Shown one piece after another: positions 6,554-13,367 of a stretch of 13,860 bases of DNA (positions are counted from its first letter, which is position 1; each line of letters opens with the position of its first letter). The translations under genes were made by a program, and so were the position numbers. The DNA is taken from positions 1 to 13,860 of the forward strand of contig CALDIG010000108.1 of NCBI GenBank assembly GCA_937904375.1. Direction: 5' to 3'. The notes under the pieces are model-generated. The model ran no database searches. It was not told where the DNA came from and saw nothing but the letters and a program-made list of their open reading frames with translations. This stretch comes from an uncultured Prevotellaceae bacterium. GTDB lineage: Bacteria; Bacteroidota; Bacteroidia; Bacteroidales; Muribaculaceae.

Positions 6554-6787
6554 ATGACACTGAAAATCATATCGGCAGAAAAGATTGAATTTGAGGGCGA
6601 GATAGACCAAATCACCTTGCCTGGCGCTTTGGGCTCGTTCCAGATTCTTAACAACCATGCGGCTCTTATCTCGTCGCTTATTCCGGGCACTATGAGCTAT
6701 GTGGCTGGAGAGACCACTACTAATCAAGAGATAAAGGGTGGCATTGTCGATGTGAAGGACAATGTGGTGAGTGTCTGTCTTTATTAA
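6554..6787 (+). CDS. atpC: F1Fo ATP synthase subunit epsilon, short form
   Basis: Epsilon links the central stalk to the c-ring, and in many bacteria its C-terminal helices inhibit ATP hydrolysis. This product has only 77 residues: the N-terminal beta-sandwich is there (LKIISAEKIEFEGEIDQITL, 3-22; PGALGSFQILNNHAALIS, 23-40; GGIVDVKDNVVSV, 62-74), but the protein ends just where the two C-terminal helices would begin (E. coli epsilon is about 139 residues). Short epsilon is known in Bacteroidota, so this is not a recent truncation. The frame extends upstream to TTG 6515, but ATG 6554 gives the proper family N-terminus. It follows atpD by 57 bp. Confidence 0.93.
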   Translation: MTLKIISAEKIEFEGEIDQITLPGALGSFQILNNHAALISSLIPGTMSYVAGETTTNQEIKGGIVDVKDNVVSVCLY

Positions 6788-6814
6788 AAACATAGATTAT
6801 TGTAATTCTCTTTT

Positions 6815-7906
6815 ATGAAGAAAGCAATAACAATAATAGTAACACTGCTGATACTCGCGCTCATGGCGTGGGGGTATCCCCAGTCGGCAAGCCAAAAAGG
6901 GCATGGCGACGCCAAGGTGAACCCCAAGGAGACCATCTTTGAGCACTTGGGCGATGCCTACGGCTGGGAGATCCCGTTCTCGCACAGCAAGAGGATTCCA
7001 CTACCCATTATCGCCTTTGACAAGGGCGGCTCTCTTCATTGCTTCTTGTCGAGCCGAGTGACAGGTGGCGAGACCTACCAGGACGGCGATGCTGTATTCA
7101 AAATATCGACCGATGCCGAGGGTGGCTACAAGGGCAAACTCGTGCAGGTGGTTGACGGCGGCGAGTACCGCCCGTGGGACTTCTCCATCACCAAGAACGT
7201 GTTTGGAATCCTCATTGCCGCGGCACTGGTGATAATGATGGCGATGAGCCTGCGCAACTGGTATAAGAAGCAGGGAATGAAAGGTCCTAGAGGCACCAAG
7301 GGAATGCTTGAGCTGGTAATCGACTTTGTATATACCGACACCATCAAGCCCATTATGGGCAAGGAAGCACCCAAGTATGGTCCCTACCTGCTCACAGCGT
7401 TCTTTTTCATCCTCACGATGAACCTGCTGGGATTGATAGTGATATTCCCTGGTGGCGCCAACCTCACTGGCAACCTTGCCGTGACAATGGTTCTGGCACT
7501 AGCCACATTCTTCATCACCAACATCACAGGCACCAAGCATTACTGGAAAGACATCTTCTGGCCCGATGTGCCTATAGCCCTCAAGTGTCCCGTGCCTATG
7601 ATGCCCCTGATTGAGTTTCTCGGCATTTTGACAAAGCCATTGGCACTGATGGTCCGTCTGTTTGCCAATATGCTCGGCGGTCACATGGTTGTATTGGTGC
7701 TGATACTGCTCATCATGATTTTCACCGAGATGTTTGGAGCGGCAGTAGGGGCTGGCACAGCCGTGATATCAGTGCTCTTGTCGCTGTTTATGCTCCTTCT
7801 CGACACATTAATCAGTTTTATCCAGGCTTTTGTGTTCACTCTGTTGTCAACCATCTTCATCTCGATGGCTCACATTCATGGCGAGCACGAACCCGCAACC
7901 GAATAA
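6815..7906 (+). CDS. atpB: F1Fo ATP synthase subunit a, with extended exported N-terminus
   Basis: Subunit a forms the two half-channels that pass protons to the c-ring. The product has 363 residues against about 271 in E. coli. The extra length is at the front: a signal-peptide-like or membrane segment (1-20, MKKAITIIVTLLILALMAWG), then about 100 mostly polar residues (21-125) including HLGDAYGWEIPFS and PLPIIAF, before the first core helix (about 128-146). The core ends with KPLALMVRLFANMLGGH (274-290), holding the essential Arg281 (Arg210 in E. coli), and SFIQAFVFTLLSTIFISMA (334-352). The tail is His/Glu-rich (HIHGEHEPATE). The long N-terminus is, as I recall, common in Bacteroidota. It starts 27 bp after atpC, so there is no room for an atpI-like gene between them. 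Confidence 0.96.
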   Translation: MKKAITIIVTLLILALMAWGYPQSASQKGHGDAKVNPKETIFEHLGDAYGWEIPFSHSKRIPLPIIAFDKGGSLHCFLSSRVTGGETYQDGDAVFKISTDAEGGYKGKLVQVVDGGEYRPWDFSITKNVFGILIAAALVIMMAMSLRNWYKKQGMKGPRGTKGMLELVIDFVYTDTIKPIMGKEAPKYGPYLLTAFFFILTMNLLGLIVIFPGGANLTGNLAVTMVLALATFFITNITGTKHYWKDIFWPDVPIALKCPVPMMPLIEFLGILTKPLALMVRLFANMLGGHMVVLVLILLIMIFTEMFGAAVGAGTAVISVLLSLFMLLLDTLISFIQAFVFTLLSTIFISMAHIHGEHEPATE

Positions 7907-7947
7907 TAAAAATAAAACAAATAATAACTACTTAAAATTTAAAGACT

Positions 7948-8193
7948 ATGTTAGGATTAATTTTAGCTGAAGCAACAGCCCTGGGAACTCTGGGCGCTTG
8001 CATTGGTGCAGGTATTGCAGCCATCGCTGCCGGTATTGGTATTGGCCGCATCGGTGGGTCGGCAATGGAGTCGATTGCCCGTCAGCCGGAGTCAACCGGT
8101 GACATCCGTACCAACATGATTGTGATTGCCGCTCTTATCGAGGGTGTCGCTCTCATCGCTCTTATCGTTTGCATTCTCGCTCTCTTCGTTTAA
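7948..8193 (+). CDS. atpE: F1Fo ATP synthase subunit c, proton-type
   Basis: Subunit c forms the rotating membrane ring. The 81-residue hairpin has a first helix rich in Gly and Ala (about 12-36), the polar loop SIARQPE (42-48), and a second helix (about 56-80). That helix carries Glu65, the ion-binding carboxylate, in AALIEGVAL. Sodium-driven rings have Gln at the position matching Ile32 and a Ser or Thr after the Glu; here these are Ile32 and Gly66. I therefore infer H+ coupling. It lies 41 bp after atpB and 26 bp before atpF, the usual a-c-b order. Confidence 0.97.
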   Translation: MLGLILAEATALGTLGACIGAGIAAIAAGIGIGRIGGSAMESIARQPESTGDIRTNMIVIAALIEGVALIALIVCILALFV

Positions 8194-8219
8194 TAATCAT
8201 TTAAAACTAAGGTTTTTAG

Positions 8220-8717
8220 ATGGAACTGTTTAAGCCTGAATTTGGCCTGGTATTCTGGATGTTTCTGGCATTCGCCTGCCTCTACTTCATCCTGGCGAAA
8301 TGGGCGTGGCCTTTCATTATCAAGAGCATGGACGAACGTGCCTCGTTGATAGATAAGGGTGTGGCCTATGCGCAGGAGGCAAAGTCGCAACTCGACAATG
8401 CCAAAGCCGAGGCCGACGCGCTCGTTGCCGACGCCCGCAAGCAACAGGCCGACATTTTGCGCGACGCAGCCAAGATGAAAACCGAAATCATCGAGCAGGC
8501 TAAGGCCGAGGCTGCTGTCGAGGCGAAGAAGGTGACCGATGCCGCTCAAGTGTCGATAGAACAGTCACGCAAAGAGAGTGAGCATCAGTTGCGCCAGGAT
8601 GTGGGAGAATATGCCCTGCAGATTGCCGAGCAGGTGATACGCCGCAACATGAGCGACGACAAGGCTCAGCAAGACCTGGTGAAGAAACTATTGAACGAGG
8701 TTGAATCTCAAAACTAA
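8220..8717 (+). CDS. atpF: F1Fo ATP synthase subunit b (peripheral stalk)
   Basis: Subunit b anchors the stator stalk in the membrane and holds the alpha3-beta3 head still through delta. The 165 residues comprise one N-terminal membrane helix (about 8-28, VFWMFLAFACLYFILAKWAW) and then a long charged, Ala-rich coiled coil (about 37-160). It includes repeated AKAEAD-like stretches and the QDVGEYALQIAEQVI segment typical of the family's C-terminal half. The length is normal. Only one b gene is present, so the stalk is presumably a homodimer. Confidence 0.95.
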   Translation: MELFKPEFGLVFWMFLAFACLYFILAKWAWPFIIKSMDERASLIDKGVAYAQEAKSQLDNAKAEADALVADARKQQADILRDAAKMKTEIIEQAKAEAAVEAKKVTDAAQVSIEQSRKESEHQLRQDVGEYALQIAEQVIRRNMSDDKAQQDLVKKLLNEVESQN

Positions 8718-8725
8718 CCAAAACA

Positions 8726-9265
8726 ATGAACGACGGACTTATCCCTAACCGATATGCCAAGGCGCTTTACAAGCTCTCGGTGGAGCGTGGCGACACTGCC
8801 CACATCTACAAAGAGATGAAGCAGCTCGATGCCGCCTATACTGTCGAGACAGGTTTGAAGAAGGCCGTTAACAACCCCTTCTTGCCTGTTGCCGACAAGC
8901 TCAAGCTGCTGTGCGCGGCATCGGGCGCTAAGCATGACGGCACATCGGCAAAGTTCATGGAGTTGGTTATCAAGAACAACCGTATCGACTTTATGCGTGC
9001 CATCGCTCTCGCTTTCATGAAGCAATACCGCGAGCAGAATGGCATCGCAAAGGTTGAAATAGTCACCGCCATACCGCTTGGCGATGACGAGATTAATGGC
9101 ATCATCGATGTGGTGAAAGGGCAGCTCGGCGACAAGACCATAGAGCTTACTAAGAAGGTCAATCCCGACCTCATAGGCGGCTTTACGGTTGATGTCGATT
9201 CGCGCGTGCTTGACGCATCGGTGAGAAATCAATTAGAAAAATTGCGTTTAAAACTCCTAAGTTAA
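8726..9265 (+). CDS. atpH: F1Fo ATP synthase subunit delta
   Basis: Delta sits on top of F1 and joins it to the b stalk. The 179-residue protein begins with IPNRYAKALYKLSVERG (6-22), the classic helical start of the delta/OSCP family. It continues with NNPFLPVADKLKLLC (49-63), KNNRIDFM (83-90), and the C-terminal NPDLIGGFTVDVDSRVLDAS (146-165) with VRNQLEKLR, the part that binds b. All these blocks are in order and the length is usual. It starts 8 bp after atpF and ends 10 bp before atpA, so translation is probably coupled. Confidence 0.95.
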   Translation: MNDGLIPNRYAKALYKLSVERGDTAHIYKEMKQLDAAYTVETGLKKAVNNPFLPVADKLKLLCAASGAKHDGTSAKFMELVIKNNRIDFMRAIALAFMKQYREQNGIAKVEIVTAIPLGDDEINGIIDVVKGQLGDKTIELTKKVNPDLIGGFTVDVDSRVLDASVRNQLEKLRLKLLS

Positions 9266-9275
9266 TAAGAGTGAG

Positions 9276-10853
9276 ATGATAAACCCAAGTGAAATATCCG
9301 ACATACTGAAACAGCAACTCAGCGACATCGAGAGTAAGGTGTCGTTTGAGGAGGTAGGAACAGTGCTTGAGGTGGGCGACGGCGTGGCTCATGTCTATGG
9401 ACTTGAGAACGTTGAGGCCAACGAGCTCATAGAGTTTGATAATGGCGTCACAGGCGTTGCCATGAACCTTGAGGAGAGCAACGTGGGTGTGATCCTCATG
9501 GACAAGGTCGATAGCGTCGCCGAGGGCATGAAAGTGCGCCGTACAGGCGAGATTGCTTCCATTCCCGTAGGCGAGGGGCTGCTAGGACGTGTAATCAACG
9601 TTTTGGGCGAGCCTATCGACGGCAAGGGACCCATTGAGGGCGAACTCGTACGTCTGCCACTGGAGCGTAAAGCTCCTGGCGTTATCTTCCGTCAGCCTGT
9701 GAACCAACCTCTTCAAACCGGTCTAAAGGCCATCGACTCGATGATTCCCATTGGTCGTGGTCAGCGTGAGCTTATCATTGGCGACCGCCAGATTGGCAAG
9801 ACAGCCATTGCTGTGGATACTATAATCAATCAAAAGTCGGGCTACGAGGCAGGCAAACCTGTGTATTGCATCTATGTGGCTATCGGTCAGAAGGCTTCGA
9901 CTGTCGCTGCACTGGTCAACCAGCTCAATCAACACGGTGCCATGCCCTATAGTGTGGTGATTGCCGCCACTGCTGCCGACTCGGCGTCGATGCGCTACTA
10001 TGCGCCGTTTGCCGGTGCTGCCATTGGCGAGTACTTCCGTGATACCGGCCGCGACGCCCTCGTGGTCTATGACGACCTGTCGAAGCAGGCTGTCGCTTAC
10101 CGTGAGATTTCGCTTATCCTCAAGCGACCCTCAGGTCGTGAGGCTTATCCAGGCGACATCTTCTACCTCCATAGCCGTTTGCTCGAGCGTGCCGCTAAAA
10201 TCAACGAGAACCAGCGTGTCGCCGAGGCGATGAACGACCTCCCCGAGGCTCTGAAAGGCAAGGTAAAGGGTGGTGGCTCATTGACGGCGCTTCCCATTAT
10301 CGAGACCCAGGCTGGCGACGTGAGTGCTTATATTCCCACTAACGTGATTTCGATTACCGACGGACAGATTTACCTCGAGACGGCGTTGTTCAACAACGGT
10401 ATCCGTCCGGCTGTGAATGTGGGTATCTCGGTGTCGCGTGTGGGTGGTAACGCCCAAATCAAGGCAATGAAGAAAGTGGCTGGCACACTTAAGATCGCCC
10501 AAGCCCAGTTCCGTGAACTGGAGTCGTTCACCAAGTTTGGTGGTGACATCGACCCGGTTACCGCACGCACCATCGACACCGGCCGCAAGAACGAGCGCTT
10601 GCTTGTTCAACCACAATATCAGCCTGTTCCCGTTGAAGAGCAGATTGCAGTGATATATTGTGGCGTTAACGGCTTACTTGAGAACGTGCCTATGGACAAG
10701 GTGGCAGAGTTTGAGCAGCTGCTCATCCAGTATCTGCACGCCAAGCACCAGACCGATGTGCTCGATGTACTCAAGAGTGGAAAGATTGACGACGACGTGA
10801 TGGCAAAGCTCAAAGATGCCGCCGCCGAGATTTCGGGTAAGTATCAGGCATGA
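9276..10853 (+). CDS. atpA: F1Fo ATP synthase subunit alpha
   Basis: Alpha alternates with beta in the F1 head and holds the non-catalytic nucleotide sites. The 525-residue product shows the N-terminal stalk-binding helix (INPSEISDILKQQL), the barrel (GTVLEVGDGVAHVYGLE, 28-44), Walker A GDRQIGKT (169-176), the DDLSKQAVAYREISLIL block (266-282), and GISVSRVGG (383-391). Arg388 in that motif is the residue that completes the catalytic site of the neighbouring beta subunit. Compared with E. coli there are several extra residues around 308-332 (NENQRVAEAMNDLPEALKG) before GGGSLTALPIIETQAGD. The start ATG lies 10 bp after atpH. Confidence 0.97.
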   Translation: MINPSEISDILKQQLSDIESKVSFEEVGTVLEVGDGVAHVYGLENVEANELIEFDNGVTGVAMNLEESNVGVILMDKVDSVAEGMKVRRTGEIASIPVGEGLLGRVINVLGEPIDGKGPIEGELVRLPLERKAPGVIFRQPVNQPLQTGLKAIDSMIPIGRGQRELIIGDRQIGKTAIAVDTIINQKSGYEAGKPVYCIYVAIGQKASTVAALVNQLNQHGAMPYSVVIAATAADSASMRYYAPFAGAAIGEYFRDTGRDALVVYDDLSKQAVAYREISLILKRPSGREAYPGDIFYLHSRLLERAAKINENQRVAEAMNDLPEALKGKVKGGGSLTALPIIETQAGDVSAYIPTNVISITDGQIYLETALFNNGIRPAVNVGISVSRVGGNAQIKAMKKVAGTLKIAQAQFRELESFTKFGGDIDPVTARTIDTGRKNERLLVQPQYQPVPVEEQIAVIYCGVNGLLENVPMDKVAEFEQLLIQYLHAKHQTDVLDVLKSGKIDDDVMAKLKDAAAEISGKYQA

Positions 10854-10870
10854 TGTAATTTTGATTGTTA

Positions 10871-11758
10871 ATGGCAACACTTCGAGAACTTAAAGGACGC
10901 ATTGGTTCGGTAGCCTCTACCGAGAAGACCACAAGCGCGATGAAGATGATTTCGTCGGCCAAGATGCACAAGTTCACGGGCATGGTGCACCGCCTAAAGC
11001 CCTATCGCGGCATGGTGCGCGACGTGCTCAGCCACTTGCTTGTCACCGACCAGGAATTTTCCTCGCCGTTGATTGAGTCGCGCGAGGTGAGAAATGTGGC
11101 AATTGTTGTCTTCGGCAGTGATGACGGTCTTTGTGGAGCTTACAACATCAACATTTTCAAAAAACTGCTCACGTCAATCGACGAGTTGCGCAAGCAGTAT
11201 GGCAAAAACTTGAAAATCACTGTTATCCCTATTGGCAAGAAGATGGTTAAGGCCGTCGCCAAGATAGAGGGAGGTGGCATCAAGGTGGAGAATGTTGAAT
11301 ATATGAACACACGCAGCACTATGGAGCAGCTTTCTGACTTCACCGAGATGCTGAGAAGCCGCTTTGTTGACCATGTATATGACCGTGTGGATATTGCTTA
11401 CATGAGATTTGTCTCCACAAGCCGTCAGGTCATGCACCTAGAGCAACTCTTGCCGTTGAGCACCGAAGCGCTTGCAAAGGATATCAACCCCAAAGAGACG
11501 TGTAGCCCATGCATCTTTGAACCCGATGCCAACAGCATCTTCAACAGCGTGCTGCCGTTGCACATTAGGGCCACGATGCAAGAAGTGTTTGTCTCTAGCT
11601 CGGCTTCGGAGCAGGCATCGCGAGTTATGGCGATGCAAACTGCTAGCGACAATGCCGCCGAACTGCTCGAGGAGTTGAACCTGGAATACAACAAGTTGCG
11701 TCAGCAAAGCATCACCACCGAGTTGCTCGACATTCTTGGTGGACAAGTTGAGAGATAG
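10871..11758 (+). CDS. atpG: F1Fo ATP synthase subunit gamma (rotor shaft)
   Basis: Gamma is the rotating axle inside the alpha3-beta3 head. The 295-residue protein has the expected N-terminal helix (MATLRELKGRIGSVASTEK, 1-19, then TSAMKMISSAKM), the Rossmann-like middle with FGSDDGLCGAYN (81-92), and the C-terminal helix with SEQASRVMAMQTASDNAAEL followed by LNLEYNKLRQQSITTELLDI and LGG. Length is normal. The frame opens at TTG 10865, but ATG 10871 gives the standard MATLRELK start. It is the last ATP synthase gene; 132 bp later the complex I genes resume with nuoI. Confidence 0.96.
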   Translation: MATLRELKGRIGSVASTEKTTSAMKMISSAKMHKFTGMVHRLKPYRGMVRDVLSHLLVTDQEFSSPLIESREVRNVAIVVFGSDDGLCGAYNINIFKKLLTSIDELRKQYGKNLKITVIPIGKKMVKAVAKIEGGGIKVENVEYMNTRSTMEQLSDFTEMLRSRFVDHVYDRVDIAYMRFVSTSRQVMHLEQLLPLSTEALAKDINPKETCSPCIFEPDANSIFNSVLPLHIRATMQEVFVSSSASEQASRVMAMQTASDNAAELLEELNLEYNKLRQQSITTELLDILGGQVER

Positions 11759-11770
11759 TCATCATTAATA

Positions 11771-11866
11771 ATGAAACGTGCCATCGAGCGAATCTTTTAT
11801 GCCTGTTTGCTTGAATGGTGCAAGATAAATAAACTGAGGCATAAGTTATTAGTGTGTGAAAAATAG
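11771..11866 (+). CDS. Candidate 31-residue small protein at the atp-nuo junction
   Basis: An ATG 12 bp after the atpG stop opens a 31-codon frame ending in TAG at 11864-11866, 24 bp before nuoI. The predicted peptide begins MKRAIERIFYACLLEWCKIN and continues with a basic stretch (KLRHK). It looks like a short amphipathic helix with a hydrophobic face (IFYACLL), three Cys and a net positive charge. Its spacing fits the operon. Against it: no good ribosome binding site, and an 8-bp inverted repeat (11797-11804 with 11837-11844) occupies its middle, which could explain the sequence as RNA structure. I recognise no family. A spare small gene left at, or arriving with, the junction is possible; it remains unproven. 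Confidence 0.3.
   Translation: MKRAIERIFYACLLEWCKINKLRHKLLVCEK
11797..11844 (+). repeat. 8-bp inverted repeat in the atpG-nuoI gap
   Basis: TTATGCCT (11797-11804) and AGGCATAA (11837-11844) are perfect inverted copies. Inside them TTGC (11807-11810) pairs with GCAA (11820-11823), so the transcript could fold as a two-part stem-loop. A further 5-bp pair, GTGTG (11854-11858) with CACAC (11868-11872), comes before nuoI. No T-run follows either, so these are not typical intrinsic terminators. They could be a processing or pause site between the atp and nuo parts of a shared transcript. Confidence 0.45.
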
Positions 11867-11890
11867 GCACACCACCGACAAAACATAATT

Positions 11891-12514
11891 ATGAACATCA
11901 AGGAGTATTTCTCTTCAATATTTACGGGTGCTCATAGCCTTATCAAGGGTATGGAAGTGACGGGTAAAGAGCTCTTTACCAAGAAGGTCACAGAGCAATA
12001 TCCCGAGAATAGGGCAGAGCTTGAAATCCCCGAGAGATTTAGGGCCACGTTGCAGTTCATCTATGACGAGGAGGGTTATCACAAGTGCATCGCCTGCAAG
12101 ACTTGCGAGCGCAATTGCCCCAACGGCACGATACAAATCATCACTCGCATGGTTGACCTGCCCAACGGCAAGAAGAAGATGAAGCTCGACAAGTATATGT
12201 ACGACTTGGGAAGCTGCACCTTCTGCGGACTGTGTGTAACCACCTGTCCCACCGATGCCATCAAGTTCTCTAACGACTTTGAGCAGGCGGTGTTCCGCCG
12301 TGAGGCACTGCTCAAGCAGCTCAATTACTTGCCCGAGAAAGAGAAACCCGCTCCTGAGCCCGCCGCCAAGCCTGCTGCCGCTCCTAAGCCTGAGGCAAAG
12401 CCCGCCGAGAAGGAGGAGGCAAAGCCTGAGGTCAAACCCGTTGAGAAGGCTGAGGCTGCCGAGCTGGCACAGACCGATGTTCAGTCACCTAACGACAATA
12501 AAAAAGAAGAATAA
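11891..12514 (+). CDS. nuoI: Complex I subunit I (NuoI), two [4Fe-4S] clusters, long tail
   Basis: NuoI carries clusters N6a and N6b, which pass electrons toward N2 in NuoB. Two ferredoxin motifs are visible: Cys66, 69, 72 and 76 in CIACKTCERNCPNG, and Cys109, 112, 115 and 119 in CTFCGLCVTTCPTDAI. FRATLQFIYDEEGYHKC precedes the first. The conserved core ends near residue 148. The remaining 59 residues are a low-complexity tail of Pro, Ala, Lys and Glu (KPAPEPAAKPAAAPKPEAK and so on), likely disordered. E. coli NuoI has 180 residues; this one has 207. With no NuoG to hand over electrons, the tail side of this subunit faces the open question of the electron donor. It starts 132 bp after atpG. 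Confidence 0.95.
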   Translation: MNIKEYFSSIFTGAHSLIKGMEVTGKELFTKKVTEQYPENRAELEIPERFRATLQFIYDEEGYHKCIACKTCERNCPNGTIQIITRMVDLPNGKKKMKLDKYMYDLGSCTFCGLCVTTCPTDAIKFSNDFEQAVFRREALLKQLNYLPEKEKPAPEPAAKPAAAPKPEAKPAEKEEAKPEVKPVEKAEAAELAQTDVQSPNDNKKEE

Positions 12515-12516
12515 AT

Positions 12517-13029
12517 ATGGATTCAATTGGAAATGTAATCATGTATTTCGTGTTCGCGCTGGCGATCATCGTCTTCTCGGTGCTCACAGTGACGACGAAG
12601 AAGATTTTGCGCTCAGCAACCTATCTGTTGTTTGTGCTACTGGCGACTGCCGGCATTTACTTCCAGATGGATTATGAGTTCTTGGGTGCTACACAAATTG
12701 CCGTTTATGCCGGTGGTATAGTCGTCTTGTTTGTGTTTGCTATCATGCTTACCCACAAGCCTGGCGAGGATTCCGACGCTCTCACGTCACATCGTAGGGC
12801 GATGGGGCTCACGGCATGTGGATTGGGAGTGCTGGTGTGTGGCGCCGCACTTTTCAGCTTTGTGAAGATTAAAGAAGCTGTGGAGTTGGCGGCTGCCGAC
12901 AATTACACTATCGACAAGTTAGGCTCCGACTTGCTCAGCAACAAAGGCTACCTGTTGCCCTTTGAGGCGCTGAGCGTGTTGCTGTTGGCTTGTATTATTG
13001 GTGCCATAGTTATTGCCCGTAAACGATAA
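12517..13029 (+). CDS. nuoJ: Complex I subunit J (NuoJ), membrane arm
   Basis: NuoJ is a five-helix membrane subunit packed between NuoA/H and NuoK. The 170-residue product has hydrophobic segments at about 6-25, 33-50, 57-78, 96-116 and 147-167. The signature YEFLGATQIAVYAGGIVVLF (53-72) followed by VFAIML forms the third helix, which in known structures switches between alpha and pi-bulge forms during turnover. Length is normal. The ATG is only 2 bp after the nuoI stop, so translation is very likely coupled. Confidence 0.95.
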   Translation: MDSIGNVIMYFVFALAIIVFSVLTVTTKKILRSATYLLFVLLATAGIYFQMDYEFLGATQIAVYAGGIVVLFVFAIMLTHKPGEDSDALTSHRRAMGLTACGLGVLVCGAALFSFVKIKEAVELAAADNYTIDKLGSDLLSNKGYLLPFEALSVLLLACIIGAIVIARKR

Positions 13030-13035
13030 AAAAGA

Positions 13036-13041
13036 AAGGAG
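13036..13041 (+). promoter_or_regulatory. Ribosome binding site of nuoK
   Basis: AAGGAG lies 8 nt before the nuoK ATG (13050), in the 20-bp gap after nuoJ. With the nuoB site it is one of two near-consensus Shine-Dalgarno sequences in the window and fixes the nuoK start. Confidence 0.65.
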
Positions 13042-13049
13042 AGAAGAAA

Positions 13050-13361
13050 ATGAAACTATCATTATTAATGTATCTCATTCCGAGCCTCATCATGTTTGGA
13101 TGTGGTGTTTACGGGTTCATCACCCGCAAGAATATGATTGCGATGTTGATATCGCTGGAGTTGATGCTCAATGCTGTTGACATCAATTTTGCGGTCTTCA
13201 ACCGTTACTTGTTCCCCGCAGGCCACGAAGGCATGTTCTTCAGCTTGTTTGCCATAGCGATTGCCGCTGCCGAGACTGCCGTGGCGATAGCTATCATCAT
13301 CAACGTGTATAGGGTGGCTAAGAAAGTTGATATTAATCAAATTACTAAAATGAAATTCTAA
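13050..13361 (+). CDS. nuoK: Complex I subunit K (NuoK), membrane arm
   Basis: NuoK is a three-helix subunit related to MrpC and part of the proton path. The 103 residues match the family length. Both essential membrane carboxylates are present: Glu37 in LISLELMLNAV (E. coli Glu36) and Glu75 in IAAAETAVAIAI (E. coli Glu72). FAVFNRY and the FFSLFAIAIAAAE block are typical. A good ribosome binding site supports the start, and nuoL follows 6 bp later. Confidence 0.96.
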   Translation: MKLSLLMYLIPSLIMFGCGVYGFITRKNMIAMLISLELMLNAVDINFAVFNRYLFPAGHEGMFFSLFAIAIAAAETAVAIAIIINVYRVAKKVDINQITKMKF

Positions 13362-13367
13362 ACAGTT

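Noticed and set aside
11806..11836. Possible promoter just before nuoI
   Set aside because: A TTTG is present, but the sequence 19 bp on is TAAACTG and not TAnnTTTG; no acceptable -7 element was found in the gap.
11891..12514. The low-complexity end of NuoI as a sign of frameshift or fusion
   Set aside because: Codon use stays like the rest of the gene, the frame closes 2 bp before nuoJ, and such Ala/Pro/Lys/Glu tails are a common form of disordered extension.
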